A stretch of 64,000 nucleotides of DNA from Saturnia japonica (GCA_033032175.1 CM065322.1:10788001-10852000); one strand, 5' to 3'. Positions 11,790-24,316 are shown, counted from the first letter of the stretch. Numbers and translations: made by a program. The notes: a model not told the origin generated them from the letters alone.

Positions 11790-12462
11790 TAAGTTGAATT
11801 TTTGGCGGCGTCTTAAAGTAACATGTTGTGGTTTTTATTTTTAATTTATAAACTTAGGTTTTTTGACCCTATATTATGTAATATTGGTGACGTTTTGCGT
11901 GATATGGTTTGATTATTGTGCTTAAGTGGATTATAAATATAAAGTGGAAAACATGCATTTCGGGATGTCACAAATATTTCCTAAATAGTTCTGACAAGAG
12001 AGCCACCATTTTGTCAGAAGACCCCACTTTCTTTATTGGAAAATTTTACGAAGGTTTAAAATGGCAAGTTCTTTTTACGGCGCTAAAACAAGAAGAAGGG
12101 AACCGGGTTGGCTGAATACCTCTTACGTTAATGCGTTTTACCAACCATACCCTTCTAAGCAAAGCGAGGACCTGCTGCTTTATGGGAGAAATAGATGTAG
12201 CTCTTATTTGACTTCCATTGACTTTCGCACGTGTTCTACCATCTACGAATTAGTCTTATCTACTAGCTCGATGATATTATTATGGAAAATATCTTTTTTA
12301 CTCTTATTCTATCTAAGCAGGATCGGCATAACACGTTTTCGTATTTCACTCCCTACTATGAGCTGTCATCTCAGTATTAACACCTTTAATACACATATAA
12401 TTCCTCACACAATCTATCCTTATCTACTTCGGTCTTACTCTATTTATAACGTGCCCATATAA
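11790..12462 (+). repeat. Interspersed repeat, family D, copy 2, with a 133-codon open frame
   Basis: The first 230 bp resemble 4800-5090. The open frame at 12061-12462 follows. Its first half is polar ('GAKTRRREPGWLNTSY') and its second half is hydrophobic and low in information. No domain is recognised. Being attached to a repeat, it is more likely a transposon remnant than a host gene. Its function is unknown. Confidence 0.4.
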
Positions 12463-12469
12463 CGTGCTT

Positions 12470-13800
12470 TAAGTTTCAAAAATTCAAATTAAATTATTAT
12501 AATATACGTTTTCAGTTTCAATTATATACAAATTGTAGGGGCACAAAAGAAAATGAAATTCTTTTCTCTACAGACTTGAATGGAAAAACTAAGATAATAG
12601 TTTGTTCAGCGGGATCTGAGATATCGTGGCGGCGAGTTCTCATCATCCACAGATATCTTTTACCTCAGTTGCAGTTCTTCCTCGATAATTAAGTGTAGAG
12701 CTTGTTGCAGCTCTTTAATCATTCTCTAGAATTATTTCTGGGGTATAAATAGTTGCTTTTGTGTCATTTTTCTTTTGTTTTTGCAAATACACATTTTGCG
12801 TACTGAGTACAATAAATTTGTAAAATTTTTATGGCATGGGAACATAGAATAATATTTGTGTATTTATCAGTTACAGTTTTAGATGAAATATTTACTATAC
12901 TTACTTATTTACTGTGTTTCTTAATATCGTAGTCCATTGTGTGTTTTATAAGGTTATGAATGTTTCTAAATAAATATGCTAGATGTAATTTATTAAAATA
13001 TTTAAAAAACTCTTAATTGTTTTACAGCTCCTAGTAGATACCAGGCTATTAGTGTCGAAGCCAAAAGTAGCTGACCATCTCCCTCTTTAGCTCGATGTGT
13101 ATTATTTACAGCCGGCAACTGTAAATTTGGGATAGGTACACATTTGTAAAATATTTTGAACCGAAATATTACTTACTAGCTGAGCTGTGCGAATATTTAA
13201 ACAATTGAAGTAACAGCTGTCACGCTAGTTAAGCGGATTGTAAATAGATGGCACCTCCTATAATTTACTTTTATATATTCAAGAAAAAAAGTTCCCATTA
13301 TATTTTTCGTTAATAGCGACGAACATAAACTTCTTTATGTATAAATAAAGAAATTTTGATAGAGAATTAAGAGGGATTTCACAAAACGGCATTTCCACAA
13401 AAAAAAACCTTTTGAGAAATAATATATACCTACAAATTATAACTAATAAACATTTTAAATATAACATGATAATTTGCAGCATAATTCTGATATGTTACTA
13501 AAATAAAATTAACATAACGCAAAATTATATATTTCAAAGTTAATTCTTAACTTGGAATTAAATTAAATTTTAAAAAGGGAAACACATTACATTTTCTATC
13601 AGAGAGAATTCTAGTGTTCATTAATAACACATGGCGTCTTATAATGCTGATATTAAAGTTGGGATGGGCGAGAGTGAAAAATTAAATGCGACAAGTGGCT
13701 TTGCTTGAACGATGACGTTAATATTGTAGAGATTAAGGTTTCAGCAAAATGTACTTCGAGCGTTTTTGTTAATTATTTATTTGACAGGCTTTTATTTTCA
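12470..13800. other. AT-rich DNA, no gene seen
   Basis: Nothing beyond short chance frames was found. The frame at 13279-13482 (minus) is hydrophobic low-complexity translation. Confidence 0.5.
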
Positions 13801-13817
13801 AGGTTTTTTTTTCGAAC

Positions 13818-13925
13818 TAACTATACGACTAGCCCTGGAGCCATTAGAAGCTTTAACAGCTTCACCGGGCTTGGGGGCGAACGCGGAAAGCACTCAGTCG
13901 CGAACGCAAGGCAACAAGTTCAACG
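13818..13925 (+). repeat. Interspersed repeat, family C
   Basis: 'gactagccctggagcc', 'tttaacagcttcaccggg', 'cttgggggcgaacgc' and 'gcactcagtcgcg' match the reverse complement of 25087-25192 and also 50415-50540. The overlapping open frames 13705-13974 and 13766-14194 run through it and are not recognised as genes. Confidence 0.7.
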
Positions 13926-15715
13926 GAGCGAAAATGGCCGAACGTCGGCTTGGGCTGTTGTCGTATGTAAATAAGTTGCGGTCTGGTGCCAAGGGATGCC
14001 GTTGTTTATGTATTAAATCTTTATTAGTCGGAAATAATTATGTAGCCTCCGCGCCAGACCGAAATAGCGGTTGGCTACTGGCTACTCTGGAAAAAAGCGA
14101 TACACTTAAAACGATGTTCAAAAACTACCTTGGGCTGCTCCAAAATTTCAGAGGATCCACTGACGCGATTCAGTTTACCACCAAAAGATTTTAAGATATA
14201 ATTTATGCACAGCGCGGCGAAATCAATAGGTGCCTCGAGATCTGAGCTACCTTGACTAGTACCACAACGACTATATAAAGAATGACCGCTGCCAGCTGTG
14301 CTTTTTCAGTCTATCAAGTATTGAAGAACGAGTATTGATGCGATTATGAAACAAATGAACTGTAAATAAATCAGTTGTTCTCTCTGTACATGTAATGTCT
14401 ACCAAATTTCCCGAAAGACATCTATTGCAAAGGACACTGATCACGAATATGACAATAATTTTATTTCGTATATCTGTCTGTAGTTCCGGTTTTAACTCAT
14501 AAATGGCTAGATCGATTTTTATGAAAGTTTGTGCACGCAAAGCTTAAGTTATTCCTCATTGTCCATATATTTAACTAGTGCACGGTAGAGAATAGCATGT
14601 AGTTGTACTAGACTAAGAAATTAGGAAATGCTTAAAATTCATACACATTGTATACACCGTATATTTATATTTATTTACATATATCATTCATCTACTCATT
14701 CATACATAGATTCATTCACGCAATCATACATGGATGCATTAACTAATTTTTACATTTCCTTCCTAGTTCCCATCCCAGTCGCTTTTTCAATGCATCGCCA
14801 AGTCGTCGAGACTTAGAGTCGCTCGTAAGAAGTCAAAACGTCAGTACACGCATAATAATAAGTGTTTAAAATTACCCAGCGCCCGTGCTGTACTAATATA
14901 TTAGTGCTTATCGTCAAAAATCAGAACGCAACTGCCAGTGAAGATACAGAAACCAAAAGAACTTGCGACCTATAACAACAGGAGACGTGGAGCAACAAGG
15001 TACCCATTTTTCCTTTTCCTTTAGTGAAAACCGGCGCCTTCACATACAGTATATACATACACAATACATATATAAATAGAACAATGATATGGCATATTTT
15101 TCTTGAATAACAACCAAGAAGTTGTAAAATAAATCCACGTATATTTTTTGAGTTATTGGCACTTATTTTAACACTTAAAAAAATTCTATTATAATTCCAT
15201 AGTGTTTCTTTTAATGTTTGTTATTTTATTGTTTCTTAGGGCATCGTAACCTGCCCCACGAACCATTATAAATAAAGCAGTAACGTTTTTCTAATTAACT
15301 CCCACACATGCGCTGACACTAAAATGCAATCTCAAAAGAAAATCAGTACTTGCCTTATATAACCCGGTTGAGGTAAAAGGTAGCACTTCAAATGCAAGTT
15401 AAAGGGAAGAGAAACCTCTATTAGTTAGCGAGTTTGCAAGGTGCACCGTCGCCGTGATGCAGAAGCTAATTTGCATTTCACAAAGATTATAAATTTACAG
15501 ATCGTGGAATTGAAATATTTAATCAAAATTATTTCTGATATAGTGTGTTCACTACTATTGTGGTAGAAACAATTATTTGAAATTTCGGAAACAGAGTCAC
15601 TGTGACTGGTCGTGACTTAATCACAATACTTTACCATCCCGCTTAATTACTGAATGTACACCAGTTTATCTCAGAACGAAATACGCGAATAAAGTGTATT
15701 ATTTGGTGTTGTATC
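13926..15715. other. No gene recognised
   Basis: 14640-14720 holds a loose 'cattcat/catacat' repeat. The open frame of 13766-14194 continues to 14194, but its translation shows no known family. The frame at 14271-14540 (minus) is also unrecognised. Confidence 0.45.
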
Positions 15716-15721
15716 CATCTA

Positions 15722-15875
15722 TACATATATACCTACATAAATCACACCTCTTCCCAATGGAGTAGGCAGCGACCACGACCTTTCACTCGCTACGATCGTG
15801 TCATTACATCAACAACAACATTCATCAATAATTTCACGCAAGCTCATCGGTTTAAGAGTACTCTAGTCGGTCACG
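15722..15875 (+). repeat. Lepidopteran interspersed repeat ('cacctcttcccaatggagt' type)
   Basis: It runs 'tacctacataaatcaca', 'ctcttcccaatggagtaggc', 'actcgctacgatcg', 'cgcaagctcatcggttt'. This is a repeat I know from many moth and butterfly genomes ('..cctctttcccggaggggtaggcagag..'). No coding part is present. Confidence 0.6.
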
Positions 15876-15879
15876 AAAT

Positions 15880-17950
15880 CCGAGCCCTACAAATAAGCGG
15901 TACTACCAGTTGACACTGTTGACACTGTTCAAACTGACGTTTGAAAACATTTTGAAAAGATTGTTCTAATTGTATTTAAAATAGTCTACTAAGTCTTTTC
16001 GCTAAAACACTACTTTTTCTATATGACTACAACTTTATTTATAAAAGTGTATTTTTCTATTACGTCGACAATAGTAGTGGTTGTGACATTCGAGGTCAAA
16101 TACAGTTAAACGATCAGTAAATGGAGAACGTTATCGTTTATACATAGTCCAAAGCACACGGCAGTATTATTACAGTAAATTTAAAGCAGTATTGCTACTA
16201 AGTCAGTTTGTGTGGACACAATTTTTTATTTAAACGAGAAATTTTATTTTTAAATTTATAAAATCATCCAGAAAAAAAATGTATTTACTATCACAAAACC
16301 GACAGATAAGTTTTCGCTGAATGTATTCAAGGAAATTATCTGCCACAGAAATTATTCATGTCGTAGACAGAGAAGGGCATAGATAGACAGGTCGTGTAAC
16401 TAGATGTTAGATAGTGATATTTTAGAGTAGTGTTATCGTTTTCTTACAATTTATCATTATGCGCACTCATAAAAAACTGTTCATTTGAATAACCAATAAA
16501 TTATGTATAATAAAATTATTTTCATTTGAAAAGACAAAGACACAGCACTCTCAACCTCGACTATTTTGACATCTATATGGCGTTTTTAGCACCAAATAAG
16601 AGGTTACAGCGATAGAGACACAAAATACATAGCCCTTTCCCTTTTGCTCTTCATATTTTTTGTGTGTCGATCTTTCAGTTTGTACTGAAATGAGTAAGTA
16701 ATAACCCTAACTCTTTTAGTTATTCCCTCTACATTCTTTGTAGTAATTAGTATTTTACTACAATTGTATGTTAAGTAAAATAGGTAACGCATCTCCGATT
16801 CTTACTCTATGTTTCATGCCGCCTCACTTAATTAAATAACCGGGAATAAGTGCATATTTAATTGTATTAAATCATGTGATAGCGAGTGGGGGTTCTGTAC
16901 GTAAATCACTTCGAGATACGAGCACTACTAGTTCTGGAATAAGTGGACATAATACATTACACTCGATATAAGAACCTACGTGACGCGGGTGCCAAAGTCA
17001 CTTTTATTCTTTGAAATATTTTTTAAGGGAGAAATACTCTACGAAAACGCTGTTTCCATTACTTATTTCGAGTGTTTAAGTACTTTAGAAATGTGTCGGA
17101 CGGTCCTACGTAAAGAGCTCTTTAAGTGCCTAGACGATAATTTTTGTTATTACATTATTATAAAGGAAATTATTTTTTTGTGTTAAGAAAAATTGGTGAA
17201 CCGTGTTAAATCTGTAGTTCTGTCTTTACTTAGTTTTTTTTTTTTTTTTTTTTTTTAATTTTTCAATAGACATTTTTTATAAAGGAAGTGAGCGTCCTTT
17301 ATAATAATAGTTTTATTAGTCTATAAAATTCTTATTATTTATTTTTATTAATTTCCGGTATAAATACTTTTAGAAATAGTAAGAAATGTAACAACTACGT
17401 TTTCATTAATTCGCAACCGATTTTGACTTTTTTTTACAAGGGACGTATAACATATCATTCCATTACTGATAGGCTATAAAAGTTAATTAATAATAACAAT
17501 AATTTATTCCTGTAAAGTACATCTTATTTTTACGTTTAGAAACACACAAAAAGTAATTTAAAATAATACAAAGAGATTCTACAAAAAATATAACATATAT
17601 TTAATTATTTAAACAAATGGTGCCTTAATGTCACAATCTGTTTGGATCTGTTTGCGAGAGTGTACATGTATATATCTTTGTGTACGCATGTGTGAGTCTT
17701 GTGAGGGTGCGTGACCTGTATCTATGTTTAAAGGTATTCAATATTGCATGTATTTCAAAAATGATTTTGTTATTAAGGTTTTATTCCACAACTTTGTCAA
17801 GGTCTTCCGCCAATTGCCAATTTCCAATAGTATGAGTAAAAATTGTAATACGTAATAAACGTGTACTAGTATAAACTTTATACCTATATTTGTATCTTAC
17901 TTCAATAAGCTTGCATTAGGTAGGCTACTATAGTATTCTAAAAATATCTG
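15880..17950. other. AT-rich DNA, no gene seen
   Basis: It includes a long T run near 17230-17256. The open frames at 16604-16792 and 16980-17186 are not recognisable. No other structure is supported. Confidence 0.5.
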
Positions 17951-17956
17951 ACTGAC

Positions 17957-18030
17957 AAGTCTCGTGGCGCAGTGGTAATAAGCCCTACTATTTATCCGAG
18001 AGGTCGCGGGTTTGTCAGTTGTATTAACTG
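17957..18030 (+). repeat. Possible tRNA-derived SINE head
   Basis: 'tggcgcagtgg' fits a Pol III A box and is followed after about 30 bp by 'gaggtcgcgggttt', a broken B-box-like sequence. It does not fold into a full tRNA cloverleaf, so a decayed SINE head is more likely than a tRNA gene. Confidence 0.4.
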
Positions 18031-18580
18031 GATGTTGAAAATCTATATATTTATGTTTATCAGTTGTTTAGTTGTTATACTACAAGCTTTGCTTAGTTTT
18101 TATGTGAAATTATGTCCCTATATTTTTATTTAACCGTAATGATATATGTAGAATGATGAAAAATAAATATAATCACATTCCCGAATAGACACACCTAAGA
18201 AGTAATCAAAATAAATCTTCATGTAATTAAAAAAAAAAAAACAGGATTGAAGATAAAAGTAGATTGTAAATAAAATTATATCCACATTATCCACTAAAGC
18301 CTGAGAAAGCAAGCTAGCTGTCTTCATAACCGTACTATTCCAGTCCGAGAGCGGTAATAAATGATTCCGGGCGTCCCCGTCTGACTGGGATGAAAATTTC
18401 AGTTAAAACACTTCCCGACCATTTATACAGAAGTTCTCGACTTATCTTATCAGACAGTGACCTCGGCACTAAACAAAAGCTTTGTTCGGAATCGAAGCCA
18501 AGATTATTATTCATCTTAGTAGTTTATTATACTAATTATAAAAGTAAGAAAACTGTGATTTTATTTAAACTAGCGGTCGC

Positions 18581-18760
18581 CCTATGATCGAAATTCGACC
18601 AGCGACTTTTTAATCATAGACTATTTTCTGTTTGACATTTGCTATACGAACCGAATCAATGAATATTATGTCACTTGCTGTCACTTTTCATTGAGTAACA
18701 ATGTCTATGTTTTGGGAGGTCTAAGTTCACTGGCAATGGCATAAAGGCACTTCGTATGAT
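18581..18760 (-). repeat. Unbroken copy of the repeat split at 7446-7541 / 9367-9460
   Basis: Read on the minus strand, it runs through both blocks without a gap: 'gaacttagacc', 'actcaatgaaaagtgacagc', then 'ggttcgtatagcaaatg', 'agtctatgattaaaa', 'gtcgaatttcgatcat'. It gives the reference arrangement for the split copy. Confidence 0.7.
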
Positions 18761-19189
18761 GATTATAAGTATTTAGTCACAGTCATTACAATCTATAGAA
18801 TAACTTAAATTACATCAAGAAACTTGATTTCAGACTCCCTGTTCGATAATTGTAAAAGATCGAGTGGAAAAACCCGAAGGCAAAGCATCAAGTGTTGTAA
18901 TCGCTTCGAATCAAATATGGGGCAGTTCTGATGAAGACGTGCAAAAGTTTGCACATATGTATTATCGCAAGGGCAGGTATTAATGGTTGATTTTAAAGTG
19001 ATTGAGATATTGTTAAATTTAGGTAGACACATAATATATCCCCTGAAAAGGCAATTTTCTCAAATTAATGCCACATAGAAGTTCTTCACAGTCCACGGCT
19101 CTATAGCATATATTTACAAAATAATAAAAAAAAAGAAGAAAACAAACTTCAATGACTATGACTTTGAGGAGTTCTCTGGTGTATCTTCG

Positions 19190-19375
19190 AAGGTGAAGGT
19201 ACAACGGTAATGAAATTAAAACCAACCATAAGGTATACCTTTCCGTCAAAAAAATAATTATCCAAATCGGTTCATAAACGAAGGAGTTATGGTTAAACAT
19301 CCATTAAAAAATGCATTCAAATTGAGAACCTCCTACTTTTTTTTAAGCCGGTTTAAAATAACTTTTACTTCTGTT
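19190..19375 (+). repeat. LINE 3' tail, family G
   Basis: 'ccaaatcggttcataaacga' and 'attgagaacctcctac' followed by a T run and 'aagccggttt' are typical of lepidopteran RTE/CR1-type 3' ends. Opposite-strand relatives lie at 21775-21935 and 27755-27920. Confidence 0.55.
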
Positions 19376-19379
19376 ATTC

Positions 19380-20650
19380 GACATATAATTACAGAAAGTG
19401 GAAATGTCTACTGGGTTCATGAATTACTGACACAGAAACACTATTAAATGCAGTTACAGTTCAAAAGGGTTCTTTTCCTTCTAAAGTTCGTCGAAATGTT
19501 TTAAAAAAAATTGCATCAGACATCGTGAAATTAAATTTAACACTTCAGACGCAATCATGGCCTGGAGCGTCGTTACAAGTAATGTTCACCGGATTGTCCT
19601 TAAAAGCGTGTTTACTTTTCATCCCACGTCCGCGGCAGAACGCAAAATCTACGAAATGACTGCACTTTGAAATCCCGCACTGACTTGTGTGGCGATTTAG
19701 AAAACTTTGTTTTTTAATAGTTTTTCTAACTAAAATGGGTTTATTTGAAAGTAGAATCTTTCTTTCACATTATACCATGATATGAATACTATTATCATTT
19801 TTATACCCGTGGGCAGTGGAAATGCCGTTATATTTTACGTAAAAATAATTTATACGTACTCAGTGAAACAAAATTCAAACAAACTTACATTAGACTACTA
19901 GAAACGCGGCTTGCTTATATGATATATACCAAAACGAAACGAGTTTTGAAATGACTAGAAAGGTCTTGAACTAGAAAAAGGGAAGTGTTCTATTTTTAGA
20001 CTACTGTTTGTTCTACCCAGAGTAAAACCTGCTTGACATAGACCTTAAACTTATTATTGGTCAAATGAGTAATGTAGATCTTATTATAGAACCTAACACT
20101 TGCCTAAAAACTTTTATTAATATTTAGTCGAACACGGTACGACTAATTTATGTCTATTTTTAGTACTAAAAGTGAACCGGTCTTCGACAAAAATAGGGTG
20201 TAATATTAGAATAATAATACAAGCATGAATAAGTTTAGTAGACAATATTTTCGTAATTTTAACATGGAAGTTGAAAATCGTAGTTCGCTCAGTCTAGTAA
20301 AATACATAACGGGCGCATTGTTCCGCGTTGTTAATCTTCAATGAGAAAATCTCATCACAAATCACTGTGATAAACGCACTGCATACTACCTAATTTATTC
20401 CTTTTTGCCTGAATTCCTGAGTTCCATCGCTGAGTATTTTCCTAGCGTTCACCAAAGCGAGGCATGCCTCAGCGCACTATTCCGCTCTAGATTAGTGGAA
20501 ATTACACAGGTATTTTCTAGAAATTTGCACACGGATATGCTGTGTATTCTGGTTTCAAAAATATTTCATTGAAATTTAATTTGAAGTAATTGGATTATAT
20601 TTTAGATAAAATGCTCTTTAAATTATATATCACCGGGTCAGCAGAGATAT
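19380..20650. other. No gene seen
   Basis: No coding region is supported. There is a slightly less AT-rich patch at 20400-20520 that I do not recognise. Confidence 0.45.
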
Positions 20651-20657
20651 TAAGTCC

Positions 20658-20830
20658 AGTCGTAAAGCATGCTTGGACACTGCGTCGCCACACGTTGGTA
20701 CGAATCTTGCAATCTTGCTTTCGGTGAAGAAAAATTCATGATAAAACCATAGCATGGTGGTGTGGCTTTTTGTAATGCCTACGTGGCTAGTTAGTTAAAC
20801 CTTAAAGCTTAAAATCTGTCAGTAAACACC
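20658..20830 (+). repeat. SINE-like repeat, family B
   Basis: 'ggacactgcgtcg', 'gctttcggtgaagaaaaat', 'atgataaaaccatagcatgg', 'gtggctagttag' and 'aaaatctgtcag' follow the same order as in 38541-38820. The last third is missing or replaced by the tandem repeat at 20835. Confidence 0.65.
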
Positions 20831-20834
20831 ACTT

Positions 20835-20935
20835 GGTATGTTCATACCAAGTTCACGTCCAAGTTCGTATCAAGTTCATACCAAGTTCGTATCAAGTTCA
20901 TACCATATCGTGTTCGTATCAAGTATGTTCATATA
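20835..20935. repeat. Short tandem repeat, unit about 22 bp ('caagttcataccaagttcgt')
   Basis: Alternating 'aagttcgtatc' and 'aagttcatacc' blocks repeat four to five times with small changes. The array begins directly where family B homology fades. Confidence 0.75.
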
Positions 20936-21407
20936 TGGTATGTAGCCATGCTGCATCTGCAGCTGACAACCAGTACTCCTCTGGATTTATCATGTAACCA
21001 TATAAGCTACAATGTCACTAAATATCTGGTGAGATTATCCTAGACTATAGGAGTCTATTGATATAAAATCCGTGGTGTTTATCATCCCCATGTGTGTTCT
21101 CTATTGACTCCAAAACGGCACAGCAACGCGTGGCCAGGTTTGCTAGTAATATATAAAATTATGAAAACGTTTTCAACACAGTGTGAGATATTAACTATCT
21201 AATGAAAATATTCATAAAGATAAGTGTTATTACTATAAGTAATAACATAACTGTGATACCTGTTGGAACATGGCCAAACGTTCTAAACGCTGCGGTAAGC
21301 TTCAACAATATTAAAATATACGAACGCTATTAATTCAGTTTCAAAGACGTAGCCAGGATTTTCTAGGAGCAAAAGTTCAGGGAGGCTGGCAAGGATAAAG
21401 TAATACT

Positions 21408-21665
21408 AGCTGTGCCCCACGATTTCAAATTTATTTGAACAACTCTGCAGCGCACCGTTCTGCCGCTATCGCACCCGAACCGTTCTTCTCACTTCCCGTA
21501 CCTGCCTACAGATTTCCAGATTTCTTGACGTTCATTGTTACTGCTTTGCTGCTTAGGGTAACAGCGTGAATTTATATCGTCTATAACCTTCCTTAATAAA
21601 TATGCTATAAAATGCAAAATGAAATTTTGAAATCAGACTGGTATTTATTTCCAGAGATTTAACGC
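21408..21665 (-). repeat. Interspersed repeat, family I (inverted partner of 3625-3895)
   Basis: Read on the minus strand, it carries 'cattttatagcatatttatt', 'gatataaattcacgctg', 'accctaagcagcaaagca' and ends '..cgtggggcacagctagtatt', the common end of lepidopteran non-LTR elements. Confidence 0.65.
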
Positions 21666-21774
21666 ATTTAAAGAAGAAGAAAAAAATAGTTTCTTGAGTT
21701 TTAATTTTAATATTGAGTTAAATTATTTCTTTAAACCCGCCTTTCCTTGAACTATATGAAACTCCATTGATATT

Positions 21775-21935
21775 TTTTTAACAATTTCAAAAAAAGATGG
21801 AGATTTTTTTTTTAAATATCTTTTCTTTGTTTATGAACCGGTTTGGATGATTCTTTTTTTTGTTTGTTTTGTTTTATTTTAATTTCATTGGTATTGGAAC
21901 TTCAGCTTCGAAGAAGCACCAGTCTTGAAAACCAT
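21775..21935 (-). repeat. LINE 3' tail, family G (antisense)
   Basis: 'atgaaccggtttggatgatt', a T-rich run, then 'ttcattggtattggaacttc' and 'gcttcgaagaagc' correspond to the reverse complement of the tail seen at 19190 and to 27755-27920. Confidence 0.5.
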
Positions 21936-22017
21936 TGAAGTAGGTTTTCTATTTTGTTAATAATAATAATCTATCTTATATTATATTATCTACCTATTAT
22001 TGGTTAAAAACTTATAA

Positions 22018-22212
22018 GGAGGCGTGGTAGCAACGTGGAAGAGACGTAGTAGCAGCGTACTGGCGACGTGATGGCGGCTCTGTTACGGCGTGTTGGTGGC
22101 GGCTTTGTAACGGCGTAGTGGTGGCGGCTTTGTAACGGCGTGTTGGTGGCGGCTTTGTAACGGCGTGGTGGGAGCGTGACGGCGTTGTGGCGTGGTGGCG
22201 TGTTGGCAACGC
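22018..22212. repeat. GC-rich minisatellite, unit about 29 bp
   Basis: The unit 'gtggcggctttgtaacggcg' with a 'tgttggtg/tagtggtg' linker repeats at least three times almost perfectly. It is flanked by degenerate 'acgtagtagcagcgt' and 'gcgtggtgg' units. It is GC-rich within AT-rich DNA. The minus-strand frames through it translate to 'TPLQSRH/PPPTRR' repeats and are not genes. Confidence 0.85.
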
Positions 22213-22399
22213 CGTCACTACTTGTATGTCGTGTCACATCACTGTATACTCTCAGAATACAGAAAAAACTGTATACTGTACATGTTTAATTTTTTTTTTA
22301 AGAAATTACTTAGCGTTTGCATATTGTTGAAAAAAGAAAAACAACATGACATAGACATGAACAACAAAAAGAACAGCATGGTGAGCATATGAAAATCTA

Positions 22400-23590
22400 C
22401 GAAAATATGTAAGAATAAAATGAATAGGTATTATATCAACCAAACTTTTCGTAACACTTACCTCAACGTGACAATAGGGATGTGAAAAAATAATCGAAAG
22501 AATTATAATCAATATTTAAAACTTATAATAATGAAGCGATTTTATTTCACTGCCGACTTCTAACTGATGGCGCTAAATAAAAAAAAAAACTGAAATCGGC
22601 CTGGAGAATAATTGTATTAATAGTATGTAATGAATGTTGGTTAATATTATAAATGATTGATAATTATTTGATGAAAACAGTTATAAGCATTTAATTGGAT
22701 ATCTGAAGAAATCAGCTAATGAAAACCGATTATTTTTTAATCGATAAGAATCGTCGAAGAAAATCACTAAATAGGCGTTTTCTCGCTAATCGGATTATGG
22801 TAGTTGTTTAATTCTTCCTTTATGGCAACGATATATTTCGTTGCAAATGCATGTTAGTATTTGTTACGTTAACAAAGTTCTAAAAGTCGGAAAACCAAAT
22901 CTGCCGAGTTAACTAAATTGTGGAATAAAATGAAATGCATTTGTGTAAAGTCTTTAATGTCGTTGGAAGTGAACTAAGCACAAATTTTATTGTTATGGCT
23001 TATGCGGAGATGAGTCAGCTTATGTTAGTAATTCCTTAATTCAAGGGAATTCTCTTATATCTTAAGTACTTGTGTCTAATGTTCTCGTTTACTGCTCTTC
23101 AGTATTATTAAGGCAATTTCGTGATTTTATCTGAATTTATAAAAATAATTGCGTTTTTGTAATTTTACAGTTTACACTTTTATAAGTTTTTTTTAAGTTA
23201 TACATACTTCTTTTGGCGTATTTGGTAGAGAGTAAATTTGAGTCAGGGGACGGGCGGTTAACTTCGCTCCCGCACACCCGAAACAGCCACCCTCTCCTGA
23301 AGCAACTGAAGCCTAGGTCCGTTCCCTCAATGTGGCAGCCTTGAATCTAGCAGCCACTCGAACGATACAATCACACTGCACTTGCTTTTACTATTTACTC
23401 TGCACCCCACAATCATACACACTACACAGGTACGTGGGTGCTGTAAGGGACTTTTTTCTCCTTTTAGTTAGACAAAAATTAACAGATGACTAAATACATA
23501 TATATATACACATATTCAGCTCGAATACCTACGGATAGGGAAATTAGCTAATTCGCAACTACGGTAACAGACGTAACAGCCCAAGCCGCG
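22400..23590. other. No gene seen
   Basis: AT-rich except for 23245-23440, a more GC-rich stretch ('cgggcggttaacttcgctcc', 'aacagccaccctctcctg') that may be a repeat but has no second copy here. Confidence 0.45.
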
Positions 23591-23595
23591 GTTCG

Positions 23596-23672
23596 GCCAC
23601 TTTAGCACCCTTGAACATGTTGCCACGGTGAAGTTGTAAAAGCCGCCTAAGGCTAATATTATTATAGTCAGA
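23596..23672 (-). repeat. Interspersed repeat, family C (diverged)
   Basis: 'cacggtgaagttgtaaaagc', 'cgcctaaggctaa' and 'tatagtcag' follow the family C order seen at 25087 and 10050. Confidence 0.5.
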
Positions 23673-23733
23673 AAGAAATAAAAAGGTAAATGATGAAGTT
23701 AGCCATCAATGATAATAATTAACTTTTTAGCCT

Positions 23734-23995
23734 GCCTCATTAGCCTAGTTAATGGTCGTAAGCGCGACTGCTATGAGCGAGGTCCTGGGTTCGAATCCCA
23801 GGTCGAGCAAAGTGTTATTGGGTTTTTCCTATGAAATTCTCAGTAGCAGCTCGGAGTTTGGTTTCGTGCTCGATTAATAGCAATAGGCTCGCCCCTATTA
23901 TATGGTACCTAAAAACATACTCGGTGAACTGTGGGTGTATATTAGTACACCCCTGCCTAACCCTTCGGGGAATACAAGCGTGATAGTATGTTTGT
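23734..23995 (+). repeat. tRNA-derived SINE, family A, full-length copy
   Basis: The head 'gcctcattagcctagttaat' and 'cgtaagcgcgactgc' is followed by a Pol III B box, 'gggttcgaatccc' (23787-23799). The body has 'tattgggtttttcctatgaa', 'tctcagtagcagctcggag', 'aatagcaataggctcgcccc' and 'aacccttcgggga'. It ends in a 'gtatgttt' tail. Other copies are at 24317 (plus), 48019 and 51516 (minus). The head is not a cloverleaf-intact tRNA, so this is a SINE. Confidence 0.85.
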
Positions 23996-24316
23996 GTGTT
24001 AATTTTTTTATTGTATAAAATACGTTAAATTGTGTTATAATTATTTTAATCATATTAAGATACAACATTAAATGATTATAACGAAATGAAAAGCTTGTAA
24101 TATATATAATGAATTTACATTATTGTAATTCATGGCTAACTTCTTCATGTTATTGGCCCGGGGCAAAAAAATATTCATTATGCCTAAGAAGTACATCTTA
24201 ACGTGCGTACATAATTACACATAATCTTTATTAGAATTTGGTTTATAATAACAATAAAATTGTGTATAGATACTCGTATGTTTTTACTTGCCTATTTTGA
24301 ATAACTGCGGTTAGTA

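Noticed and set aside
22004..22237. Overlapping minus-strand frames rich in Thr, Pro, Arg and His
   Set aside because: They translate the GC-rich minisatellite in two frames at once, which is typical of repeat DNA, not a gene.
23734..23805. Possible tRNA gene at the B box gggttcgaatccc
   Set aside because: The A-box side and stems do not make a cloverleaf, and the sequence continues into a SINE body found at three other places.
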